From assembly GCA_944472135.2 (NCBI GenBank), contig OX235270.1:42160352-42224351 (forward strand): DNA of 64,000 bases. Direction: 5' to 3'. Below the pieces are notes generated by a model. That model was not told the DNA's origin. It did no database searches and saw nothing but the letters and a program-made list of their open reading frames with translations. Below are positions 11,510 to 21,342 of the stretch, piece by piece (within the stretch, counting starts at the first letter, position 1; the number at the start of each line of letters is the position of its first letter). The stretch comes from Trichobilharzia regenti. Lineage: Eukaryota > Platyhelminthes > Trematoda > Strigeidida > Schistosomatidae. The position numbers and the translations under genes were made by a program.

Positions 11510-11790
11510 CAGTCATAATTGTATGTTCGAGGTCTGGGGGGAAACATATTCGAAAATATCACACGTTCGATCAATCTGACTAGTGTTAGGGTAGGATGGA
11601 TTCCTTAAAGATAGTGACAAAAACCTTGAAATAAGTACGGCGTTTACCGAAATCCACAAATGATCTATTAATGAGTCGCCTAAATCTTCTATCGGTTCAA
11701 TCTGATATTTGATACCATCAAAAATAATACCACCTTCTATAACTCCTTCATATAGGCAATTTCTCAACCCCTTGGGAATTGAGTCGGTAA
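11510..11790 (-). pseudogene. LINE apurinic-type endonuclease fragment
   Basis: The minus-strand frame (84 codons) contains GIKYQIEPIEDLGDSLIDHLW followed by ISVN and then DRTCDIFEYVS. This matches the central part of the CR1/Jockey endonuclease, where a strand near LWISV precedes the GDFN motif. The GDFN catalytic motif itself and the N-terminal half are missing. The enzyme would nick the target to prime reverse transcription. Confidence 0.5.
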
Positions 11791-11950
11791 CAGGATCTCT
11801 GTAAAAACAAACTGTAATTACATGACGGAACTAAAGTTTGTGAGACGTGCCTTACATGATTTTTTTACCACTGATGGCCGATACATAATCACAAAGAAGA
11901 AGACAACGTGACTCCATAGTGGATCAACAGAAGACCGACGAAATTTTGAT

Positions 11951-12960
11951 ATGTGACGTTACAGGTGCAAGACTGCATTATTTGTTGCTGAGGTACCTAG
12001 GCTAGAATCTAGTAAAGCATTCGACAAAGTGTCCAACGTAGGTCTACACCATAAACCAAAAGGTTTTGGTTTCGACCAGTGCCTATGTGAATTTTTGAGG
12101 GAATACCTAGTGGGTAGAAGGCAGAAGGTAAGGGTTAATGGAGTACTGCCAAGGTGGAAAATAGTACTGAGTAGAGTGCCTCGGCCAATTGCACTAAGTT
12201 CCCCTGCTATTCCTATTATAATTAAACGACCCACGGAAAATTCCTCCCTTGATTTCACTGTCATTCGTGGATGATAGTAGGATCGGGAAAGTTGCAAATA
12301 ATAATGGCGAATAATAGGCCAGGTTTAAAAGGTGACCCGGATGAACTAACCAGATGGTATAAACTCTGGAGTTTGGAAATTAATTTCAGGAAAAGTGCGA
12401 TAATATACTTAATTCAGCCGTCTTACCGTCGTACTCCCTGGAGGACACAGAAGTGCCAGACCTTAAGTGACGAAAGGACTCAGGAATTATTGCTAGCCGT
12501 GATTTGGAAAAACTGCACATTGTAATGCAGCTGCATCTTAGGCTTTTCAAATGTCACGGGCACTTTGAGGAGTATCCAGTCGACTAGACGAGTGTGTACT
12601 CAAAGTGCTCTACGCAACATACGTCAGGCATCATCTAGAATACCATTTGCAAGCAGCTAGTTCATACTTCAAGGGGCACGTCTTTTGGCAACAGAATAGG
12701 GGGCAGGGACTAAATAAGTCAGTGATAACTCACACCTTCCTTATCTGAAGAGGTTTGAACTTCTAAATCCCTTCCCACTGTCATACATTAGGAGAAGTAA
12801 CTCAATTTCGACATATTGCATATAAATATGTGTGGAATTTAGACTCTCTCACAGAACGGTCAACGATTGGAACTCCCTACGCAGTGAACAGTACCGTCTC
12901 CAGCGGTGAACGCTTGCTAAATGAAGTCGGATCACTGCAAAGATATATATTGTCAGGAAT
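11951..12960 (+). pseudogene. CR1-like LINE RT, heavily decayed copy
   Basis: Across several frames the strand carries an RT palm: FLREYLVGRRQKVRVNG before motif B, then a motif-C-like SFVDDSRIG, then DELTRWYKLWSLEINF. A C-terminal block near 12830-12940 (YVWNLDSLTERSTIGTPY) fits the end of such an RT. Stops and frameshifts separate each block, so this is an old copy. A different CR1-like RT begins again near 13060. Confidence 0.6.
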
Positions 12961-13059
12961 GACACATGCGGTAGGAGCCTATTACGCCTCATTGTCAGGA
13001 CATGAACCTGGATTTACTGAAAGTTTCCATTGACACAAAATTTTCATGTAATACAACAG

Positions 13060-14275
13060 AGACTCGCATCTGGAAAGTTCCCACTTTATGACGACCTCAG
13101 GCCATTTGTCTCGAAACAGTGCACCGAAGCTCTCTGTAGGCCCTTATGAGACTTGTTACAACACTCGATGGATTCAGTGAAACTGCCAAGTTAGTAGAAA
13201 AGAGCCATCCTTTCTAAGATCTTCAAGGGTGAGGGCATGTCACCAGTTATAGACCAGTGGTCCTACCCCAGTGGCGTCAAAATTACTGGAGAGTATTACT
13301 GATGATCAAGTCACAGAGCACCTGGATAGGACTCCATGAAGCACAACAGGGTTTCAGGAAGGGCAAATTCTGTGTAACAAGCCTACTATCAGCTTGGGAC
13401 GATTGGACATCATGGTGGGAAAGGAATATTCCAATCCATATGATTTTCCTAGACTTTGAGAAGGCATTTGACTCAGTTCACCATCACCTTCTCCTGCACA
13501 AAATAAGTCAGGCAGGTAAAGGTGAGTCGCTCCTGTCATGGTTGAAGGTCTACCTAGATGAAGGGAAATTCTGAGCCAAGATCAATCGAGTTCGATCACC
13601 CTGGCACAGCCCGTCATCAGGAGTGTCGCAGGAAACTATCCTAGGGCCACTGATGCTTTTGATTTTTATCAATGATCTACCATGCCGTCAAATTTGCCTA
13701 ACTCTTCTCTACGCTGAACACGTTAACAGTTGGAGAGCAGTAAAGTGTTCGGAGGACTCAGATAGGCTGCAGGTAGACCTGAACTTCTGGAAGACTAGGC
13801 GATGGCCAACGGTATGACTTTCAACCTGAAAAAGTGCGAAGTAGTGAAATTGCGCACCTGTAGGCCACAGAATGCAAGTTACACCCCGTTCAATGAAAGC
13901 TTGTCCTGCACAACGTGACTTAGGCTTAGTTCTAAGGGAAAAAACTGACACGAGTGTGAATTACACGGGCATGTAGCGAGGGCATATGAGGTCATGGACA
14001 GTCAGGTGCACTCACTCCTGAGCTCTCTCTGAGGTTGTACGAAACATACATCAGACCGTACCTTGAAGTGCACAATATGATTGCACCCCGATTGCTTAGA
14101 AGAGACGCCAACCTCTTGGAAAGAGTCCAAAGACGGGCGACAAAAAGTGTGATGGGTCTCCAGAACAAACTGCGTCCAAACGGCTTGTCCCCTTAAAATC
14201 CTGTACACTATTAATCGGTAGATATCTGAACTCATTGTTTTACTTTTTCATATTCCCTCTGTCTTACTCACCTGA
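13060..14275 (+). pseudogene. CR1-like LINE RT, inactive (copy 1 of tandem unit)
   Basis: Motif A is FLDFEKAFDSVHHHLLLHKI and motif B is SSGVSQETILGPLMLLIFIND. Motif C reads LLYAEHVNSW where YADD is expected, so both catalytic aspartates are lost. Stops occur at about 13572 and 13815. The part from 13436 onward is repeated at 19654 and 25866; the upstream part (VASKLLESI and QQGFRKGKF blocks) is present only here, so the tandem unit starts within this gene. Confidence 0.75.
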
Positions 14276-14344
14276 CTGCTCGAACAACTAAACTTACACT
14301 TATTATTGTTGTCGATATTAGGCACATAAATATATGTATATATA

Positions 14345-15125
14345 TTACTGCTCCATTGAGTTCCTAGTGGAACATAGGGCTTCAACTGAACGTCTCCACT
14401 TGCTTCTGTCTTCTGCTGTGCTTTTCACCTGCATCCATGTTAGTCCATACTGTTTCAACTCCTCTTCACACGATCTCCTCCATATCACCCTTGCACTGAC
14501 GTCCCACACGCCGCTTCCCTTTCGGGTTCCACTCGAGCAATGGCCTGACGCGCGATGTCACCCAGCGGTCTCCTCAGAGAGTGTCCGATCCATCTCCACT
14601 TTCTCCTGCATATTTCTTGGTTGGCGATTGGTTCTTGTTTTGTTTTTTCCCATAGTTTCTTGTTGGTGATTCTTTCCGGTCCGGCCATCTGATCTTCAGT
14701 ATGGAACCAGCGAAGACAGTTGTTGGTTGATGAAGGTCTGCAACAGGCTGTTGGAAATATTCTTTGTCACCCGCTCTCCAAGTTTCTGATCCGTATAGAA
14801 GAGCTGACTGACTTGACGTTTGTATTGAAAATCCGACCGAATTTTGTTGTTGATGCTGAGTGATGAAGATGTCCAGATTGATTTCAGGTTGATGAATGTG
14901 TTTCTCGCCTTCCCGATTCGATTCTCGATTTGACATCCTCGTCCATTTCTCCTGTAGTTGAGACAACGCCCCCTAGATAAGTAGGTCAATGAAGTGAACT
15001 CTTTCAAATCCCTCCCGTTGATGGTGATTGGCGCTGGATGTCGCTGCTGTTGTTGTTGGTTGGTTATTTTCTTAACCTCCGTCTTGTCTATATTCACTTG
15101 GAGTCCTGTCTTCGCCGGTTGCTTC
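14345..15125 (-). pseudogene. RTE-like LINE, C-terminal fragment (array copy 1)
   Basis: Minus-strand frames at 15097-14696, 14966-14574 and 14688-14485 overlap in different phases and together give the end of an RTE-clade RT: NIDKTEVKKITNQQQQ, KARNTFINLKSIWTS, a LLYGSETW block, then RRKWRWIGHSLRRP. The 3' tail GTTGAAGCCCTATGTTCCAC follows and the unit ends near 14345. Several frameshifts make it inactive. The same fragment occurs at 20557, 26769, 49066 and 55273. Confidence 0.75.
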
Positions 15126-15719
15126 TTCGAACATGAATTGATCCTTCAATCTTCAAATACATTGACACTCCTCGGCGAAAAAGGGATCGATCCCTTTTTT
15201 CCATCACGACCAATACACGTTGACTTGGATGCCATTGCGAGAACCCGGGTCACACGGACAGAGCTGAAATGGAAAACAAACAGAAAAGCACCTTTAGATA
15301 CTCTACGCACGTCCTCGTATCTACTCACTACGAATTATCACTGCAATCGCTTGTCACTCATTCTGCCTCAGTTCTAGTAACGGTGACGTTTGCAAACCTC
15401 AGTCGTATAGACTTTTTCTCCCCGACGTGTGGGACCGCAGCTAACAATTATCTCCGTATGCATTTCATTCTCAGAAATAGCCTCCCCGGCGTATACAACC
15501 CATCTGCTCTCTTTGACATCAATCAATTCATTCACGGATGTAGAAGACTCGAAACAATTTCAGAAGTAATCACGACGAAAATTTTAACAAAATTACGCAA
15601 TGAAAACAAGGTACGAAAACAACGAGTAAACACAATGAATCCAAAAAACACCAATTGATATGACACACCACATATATATACAAACAGTACAAATAACCTC
15701 GTGGATCATGTCTTGGTGG

Positions 15720-16175
15720 AATTCCTTTGAAGAATCGCAGGACTTACACCAGTACGCCTACAACCCTTCACAGGTTGACGATTGTAAGTTGTGGAATGTC
15801 CGGACACAAAGAAGACTAACCAACAATTACAATAACTGGAACGCACACAATTATTTAACACAAACATATGTACAATCAACACATCAAAGTGGTGGATTCT
15901 GCCTTGACGAACTACCCTTGAAGAACTGTAGGACTTACGGCAGTACGCCTACATTCCTTCTCAGGTTGATGATACAAGTGGAAGTCGTCCGGACACTAAG
16001 AGAATTACCAACAGCTAGATGACAGATGGCATCAATTCAGTATATACAATATGAACATATGTACAAAATCACACACCAAGCACATTGGACTGCTCATTGA
16101 TGCGCTACCCTTTGAAGAATTGTAGGACTTACAGCAGTACGCCTACAACCCTTCTCAGGTCGACGCTCTAGGTTG
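15720..16175 (-). repeat. Three imperfect ~190-bp repeats in BEL 3' non-coding region
   Basis: The block GAAGAAT[C/T]G[C/T]AGGACTTAC, then CAGTACGCCTACA and TTC[A/T]CAGGTTGA, recurs at about 15728, 15911 and 16110, each followed by a variable stretch that often contains TCCGGACAC. The array is duplicated at 21932-22387, and two units are present at 6741-7000 in the other orientation. Confidence 0.7.
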
Positions 16176-16332
16176 GAAAATCGTCGCAGACTTCATTTTC
16201 TTACTTCCTTCTATCAGCTATATCCTCAAATCTGAACGGTCACACGCTCATGTCATTGTATCGTAAAATATAGATGACGAACAAACACACGACGTATCTG
16301 GTCAACCAAGCGTAGGCACAAAGTAATTCACA

Positions 16333-18132
16333 TCAAAGATAATAGCATTCAATTAGTAACTTGAAACTAGAAATGCCTTTATTCGTGCAAGTCAATTTGA
16401 CAAATACTCTCTCGTTTACACTTGGCTTATCCTCACTAAACTGAACAATATCTTTCGTCTTTTCAAATGCACTAATACTATCATAGTCATTGTACAAGAT
16501 ACTTGAGTTGATGGGCGTCTGTTTCATTGTGGATGACAACACCAACGACAACTGATTGATACCAGTTGATGAACTTAGCGGTGGATCAGAAGCTGTTGTT
16601 CGGCTTTCAGAAAGTTGTCTAACTGCAAGATTACCACCACTGCAGTCTTTTACTATCAGCTCCGGTTTAGCACTAACATCTGATGATACCTGGGCTACAC
16701 GCTGATCAATTACACTGACGGTCTCACAAGTATCCATATCCTCTGCAACTGCATCTGCATTCAATTCTACTTCACGTTGTAGCTGTACAGAACCTCTATT
16801 CAACTTAGCAGTAGTAGGCATTCCCCTCATTTCATCATGAACAACCAAAGACAAATCTACACTATCGTGATCATTATCACAAATATTCAATTTACCATCA
16901 TCTATCTGGTCGACTTCATCATTTTCAAACTCTTTGATAACAGCAGTGGATGATTTGGGTTCTTCCTCACAAATCCCTAAAGATTTTATACCTTCACTCT
17001 GACTAGTAATACCTTGTAAACTTGCGGAGTTAGAACTGGACTCTGAAGCAGTAACTCCATTCTGTGACACTCTATTCAACAATGGCTTACCAGTTGCAAC
17101 TACAGACTTCTTGGCCGCACCGTTATCGTCACACAATTCGGAGTCAGACCTGGAGTTTAAATTTAGCTTATCACTGAACTTGCTCACTGGTTCACAGTTC
17201 ACTTCTGTATGCCCCTCTTGCAAACGTGTAAAACACAACCGTGTTTGTCTTGCATCTTGTAACTTATCTGTTGACGATGTACTACGAAACCTGTTACACT
17301 CACTAGGTCTATATGCATTACTAGACATCATGGAGCCTTCTCGATATCCACCTCTCTGAGACCCTTTCGTCATCAATGATTGCATTTTGCTCTCAGACTG
17401 CTCTATTCCAGGGGTGGGATGTAATAGACTGGCGAACTTGCTCATAGATAGATTGACGCTATCTTTTACTGGTTTCAGGATATCATCAAGCTTTGGCTCG
17501 ATACCCTCATCCTCCATACGGGAGCTTATCTTCACCCACTTCCTTTGCAGTCGAGTAGGTAGGCGTCTTGCTATTACTTCTAGTATAAAACTTGAGTTGA
17601 GGTCACTCATGCAATTCATAGAAATCAAAGTATTCTTATAAGTCATAAGATTATCTAAAAACTCAGTGAGTGCCTGGGAGTCATCCCGTAATTGACCACC
17701 ATTACCTTTAACAGCCTCGAATAATTTCCCTACAATCATCGAAGGTCTTCCAAACCTTTTACGTAATATGCTCACAGCCTCGTAGTAGCCCTCTTTTGGC
17801 TTCATAAACTTACAGCACTGTATAGCTCTTGAAGCATCTCCAGTGCAATATCTCATCAAATACATTAACTTCATTTCATCATTTAATAAAATACCGCTCA
17901 ACATGATCTCAATCTCCTTTACAAATTGTAAATAATCAGCCGGGTTTCCATCGAAACACCGTGGTTCAAATTTAGGGAGTTTGATGTTCCTATTATCCCT
18001 GAACGGCGAAACGGTAACATCAACCATGTCATGCTTAACATCAGACACATCGTTACAAGTAACAGACAAGTCACCATGACTTACTTTCCTGTTTGCATCC
18101 AAGACACTCTGTCTCTTCTTTGACCCAGACAT
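16333..18132 (-). CDS. gag: BEL/Pao gag protein, 599 aa, copy 1
   Basis: An uninterrupted ATG-initiated frame. Residues about 50-200 match the gag-associated domain of BEL/Pao elements (DUF1759-like): LPKFEPRCFDGNPADYLQFV, then a YLMRYCTGDASRAIQ block and a RFGRPSMIVGKLFEAV block. A nucleocapsid zinc knuckle is expected near residue 300, but the second cysteine is replaced (CFTRLQEGHTEVNC, where CxxC is the norm). The acidic C-terminal half is low in similarity to anything recognised. The last residues (VFVKLTCTNKGISSF) resemble the start of the protease, then the frame ends because pol is deleted. Gag would form the particle that packages element RNA. Copy 2 at 22545 is also open. Confidence 0.8.
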   Translation of the reverse strand: MSGSKKRQSVLDANRKVSHGDLSVTCNDVSDVKHDMVDVTVSPFRDNRNIKLPKFEPRCFDGNPADYLQFVKEIEIMLSGILLNDEMKLMYLMRYCTGDASRAIQCCKFMKPKEGYYEAVSILRKRFGRPSMIVGKLFEAVKGNGGQLRDDSQALTEFLDNLMTYKNTLISMNCMSDLNSSFILEVIARRLPTRLQRKWVKISSRMEDEGIEPKLDDILKPVKDSVNLSMSKFASLLHPTPGIEQSESKMQSLMTKGSQRGGYREGSMMSSNAYRPSECNRFRSTSSTDKLQDARQTRLCFTRLQEGHTEVNCEPVSKFSDKLNLNSRSDSELCDDNGAAKKSVVATGKPLLNRVSQNGVTASESSSNSASLQGITSQSEGIKSLGICEEEPKSSTAVIKEFENDEVDQIDDGKLNICDNDHDSVDLSLVVHDEMRGMPTTAKLNRGSVQLQREVELNADAVAEDMDTCETVSVIDQRVAQVSSDVSAKPELIVKDCSGGNLAVRQLSESRTTASDPPLSSSTGINQLSLVLSSTMKQTPINSSILYNDYDSISAFEKTKDIVQFSEDKPSVNERVFVKLTCTNKGISSFKLLIECYYL

Positions 18133-18279
18133 TGTTGAACTTGACCCAATTCCAAAAATGTTCCAGATATTGCTTGTTCAAAGAAGACTTGACCGGCACC
18201 AAGAAAGATGAACGGTGACTATCCAAACTTTCACCAACTGTCTGAATCCGCCAGAATCTGTTTCTACCACCAGAAACTG

Positions 18280-18637
18280 TCAGCCACGTCTCGTAAACCG
18301 TAAATACCCAGCTCTTGCTACGCTGGCATTCACGATGTTGATTTAAGTTTCTCAGAAACTCTTAGTATTAACGGACACAAAACCAAAACACCGATTGGCA
18401 ACTCGACAATCATTTATTCTAACACCAACGTATAATCAATGTTACAGCTAAGGTCTATGAACAAATATTACAATGATAAATCACAATATTACTTCTGACG
18501 GTATTTGGCCTGACTTCTTTCTGAACAGCGATCGATGAGACGATGACTGGTGTATTGATGCCTCCGCGAAAATATAGGGAAGTTGGGTTTGAGCAAACAA
18601 CCATGAATTGATCGTTCAATCTTCGTCTACATTGACA
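18280..18637 (-). mobile_element. BEL 5' LTR, copy 1
   Basis: 358 bp on the minus strand, starting TGTCAATGTAGACG and ending GACGTGGCTGACA, giving the usual TG...CA ends. It lies 147 bp upstream of the gag ATG. Related LTRs are at 7620-8997 (+) and 19343-19653 (-). Confidence 0.75.
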
Positions 18638-18689
18638 CCTACTTTTGGCATGTTTGGCCTGATATGACCTCCTGTCACTTTTGTGTTAA

Positions 18690-19342
18690 TAATAATAGTA
18701 TATTCTTATTTTTTACATGAAGGACGCCAGTTTACAGGCATCATCAATATGATAAATTAGATATGTTAAATTGCATATACGATTAGCAATCATACTCAAT
18801 AATAATATTTTAATAAAATACATATTTTTTCCTACCTGTGTAGGACACACCAAATGTACAGGCATGGATAAGCATTATGTAAATTCCATAAATTCGGTTT
18901 ATGGTTAAATTACATGGTTGCTGACGTTTTTGTCTTTGGTTTGTTTAAACAATATGATAACCAGTCATTCAATGGAGCACATCAAGAAATATAGAAATAT
19001 TGTCTTTGCATTAAGAAAAAAAACCCAAGCATGTTTTGGATGGATTAAAAATACTTGGGAAAAAATAAAGCTTGAAGTAATTCCACAATGTAACTTAGGT
19101 GTGTACAAGTCCGAATCTCATTTTTGATTTATATCCAAATTGGGTAATAAGAAAGAATCGTGACTTTGTATTACAAATTGATACTTTTCCATTGGTAAAG
19201 GAGTATATTCCACAAATGAAATCCAGGTTGCGTCGTGGGGAAGGTTAATTCGTTATTAACTAGGCAACTGAAAGATACTGGACCAATAATGTTTGTAGAT
19301 CATTTGTCATTGTAAATGGTCAAATATCCACATACTTCATTC
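18690..19342 (-). mobile_element. CR1-like LINE 3' UTR (R1 type), reverse, array copy 1
   Basis: Reverse complement of about 3625-4396, with the GCC...GGC hairpin and (ATT)n tail at the 18690-18735 end. It has no coding part. It sits between two BEL LTRs, so it was either trapped by insertion or joined by recombination. The 52 bp at 18638-18689 are unassigned. Confidence 0.65.
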
Positions 19343-19653
19343 ATGCTACGCTCGGGCCCACGCTGTTGCTTGAAGTTTCTCAGAAACGCTTAGTAAGAAG
19401 GGACGAAAAACCAAAAGACCAATTGGTGACTTGAGGATTCCTAATTGTTACACCAACATTTAAAAATAATGTATTAACTGAGTTCCGTGAACAAATATTA
19501 CAATAATAAATCACAATATTTCTTCTGATGGTTTACTGCTGACTTCTTTCTGAACAGCGACCGATCAGACGTTGATGCCTCCGCGAAAATTGGGGAAGTT
19601 GGTTTTGAGCACACAACCATGAATTGATCGTTCAATCTTGAACTGCAATGACA
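19343..19653 (-). mobile_element. Second BEL LTR, 3'-truncated, array copy 1
   Basis: Minus-strand LTR beginning TGTCATTGCAGTTC at 19653 and following the same order of blocks as the 18637 LTR (CAATTCATGG, TCGCGGAGGCATCAA, TTGTAATATTTGTTC, TTTCTGAGAAACTT) with clear divergence, so a different subfamily. It is cut at 19343 against LINE UTR. Its outer end is the exact junction of tandem units 1 and 2. Confidence 0.7.
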
Positions 19654-20490
19654 CCATATGATTTACCTAGACTTTGAGAAGGCATTTGACTCAGTTCACC
19701 ATCACCTTCTCCTGCACAAAATAAGCCAGGCAGGTAAAGGTGAGTCGCTCCTGTCATGGTTGAAGGTCTACCTAGATGAAGGGAAATTCTGAGCCAAGAT
19801 CAATCGAGTTCGATCACCCTGGCACAGCCCGTCATCAGGAGTGTCGCAGGAAACTATCCTAGGGCCACTGATGCTTTTGATTTTTATCAATGATCTACCA
19901 TGCCGTCAAATTTGCCTAACTCTTCTCTACGCTGAACACGTTAACAGTTGGAGAGCAGTAAAGTGTTCGGAGGACTCAGATAGTCTGCAGGTAGACCTGA
20001 ACTTCTGGAAGACTAGGCGATGGCCAACGGTATGACTTTCAACTTGAAAAAGTGCGAAGTAGTGAAATTGCGCACCTGTAGGCCACAGAATGCAAGTTAC
20101 ACCCCGTTCAATGAAAGCTTGTCCTGCACAACGTGACTTAGGCTTAGTTCTAAGGGAAAAAACTGACACGAGTGTGAATTACACGGGCATGTAGCGAGGG
20201 CATATGAGGTCATGGACAGTCAGGTGCACTCACTCCTGAGCTCTCTCTGAGGTTGTACGAAACATACATCAGACCGTACCTTGAAGTGCACAATATGATT
20301 GCACCCCGATTGCTTAGAAGAGACGCCAACCTCTTGGAAAGAGTCCAAAGACGGGCGACAAAAAGTGTGATGGGTCTCCAGAACAAACTGCGTCCAAACG
20401 GCTTGTCCCCTTAAAATCCTGTGCACTATTAATCGGTAGATATCTGAACTCATTGTTTTACTTCTTCATATTCCCTCTGTCTTACTCACC
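19654..20490 (+). pseudogene. CR1-like LINE RT, inactive (array copy 2)
   Basis: Copy of 13436-14275 beginning in the middle of motif A. It has the same YAEH in place of YADD and the same stop codons, plus DRLQ to DSLQ. It lacks all upstream RT sequence because the unit junction cuts here. Confidence 0.75.
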
Positions 20491-20556
20491 TGACCGCTCG
20501 AACAACTAAACTTACACTTAATATTGTTGTCGATATTAGGCACATAAATATATGTA

Positions 20557-21337
20557 TATATTACTGCTCCATTGAGTTCCTAGTGGAACATAGGGCTTCA
20601 ACTGAACGTCTCCACTTGCTTCTGTCTTCTGCTGTGCTTTTCACCTGCATCCATGTTAGTCCATACTGTTTCAACTCCTCTTCACACGATCTCCTCCATG
20701 TCACCCTTGCACTGACGTCCCACACGCCGCTTCCCTCTCGGGTTCCACTCGAGGGCTTGACGCGCGATGTCACCCAGCGGTCTCCTCAGAGAGTGTCCGA
20801 TCCATCTCCACTTTCTCCTGCATATTTCTTGGTTGGCGATTGGTTCTTGTTTTGTTTTTTCCCATAGTTTCTTGTTGGTGATTCTTTCCGGTCCGGCCAT
20901 CTGATCTTCAGTATGGAACCAGCGAAGACAGTTGTTGGTTGATGAAGGTCTGCAACAGGCTGTTGGAAATATTCTTTGTCACCTGCTCGCCAAGTTTCTG
21001 ATCCGTATAGAAGAGCTGACTGACTTGACGTTTGTATTGAAAATCCGACCGAATTTTGTTGTTGATGCTGAGTGATGAAGATGTCCAGATTGATTTCAGG
21101 TTGATGAATGTGTTTCTCGCCTTCCCGATTCGATTCTCGATTTGACATCCTCGTCCATTTCTCCTGTAGTTGAGACAATGCCCCCTAGATAAGTAGGTCA
21201 ATGAAGTGAACTCTTTCAAATCCCTCCCGTTGATGGTGATTGGCGCTGGATGTCGCTGCTGTTGTTGTTGGTTGGTTATTTTCTTAACCTCCGTCTTGTC
21301 TATATTCACTTGAAGTCCTGTCTTCTCCGGTTGCTTC
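20557..21337 (-). pseudogene. RTE-like LINE C-terminal fragment (array copy 2)
   Basis: Copy of 14345-15125. Differences from copy 1 include ALEWNPRGKRRVG in a continuous frame (20900-20682) where copy 1 carries an extra 4 bp near 14540. Confidence 0.75.
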
Positions 21338-21342
21338 TTCGA

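Larger units (their letters stand above)
15131..18637 (-). mobile_element. BEL/Pao element lacking pol, copy 1
   Basis: Read on the minus strand: 5' LTR 18637-18280, short leader, gag 18132-16333, non-coding region with three tandem repeats (16170-15720), further non-coding sequence, and a stub of the 3' LTR (15168-15131, sharing TGTCAAT and the GATTGAA...CAATTCATG stretch). Protease, RT, RNase H and integrase are absent. The gag frame runs into what looks like the first residues of protease and then stops. It can only have moved with enzymes supplied by another element. The 3' LTR is cut at the border with the RTE fragment. Confidence 0.75.

Noticed and set aside
15146..15658. Proteins of 60 and 127-129 codons on both strands (also at 21358-21870)
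   Set aside because: They lie in BEL 3' non-coding sequence, overlap on opposite strands and show no domain; duplication explains their repetition.
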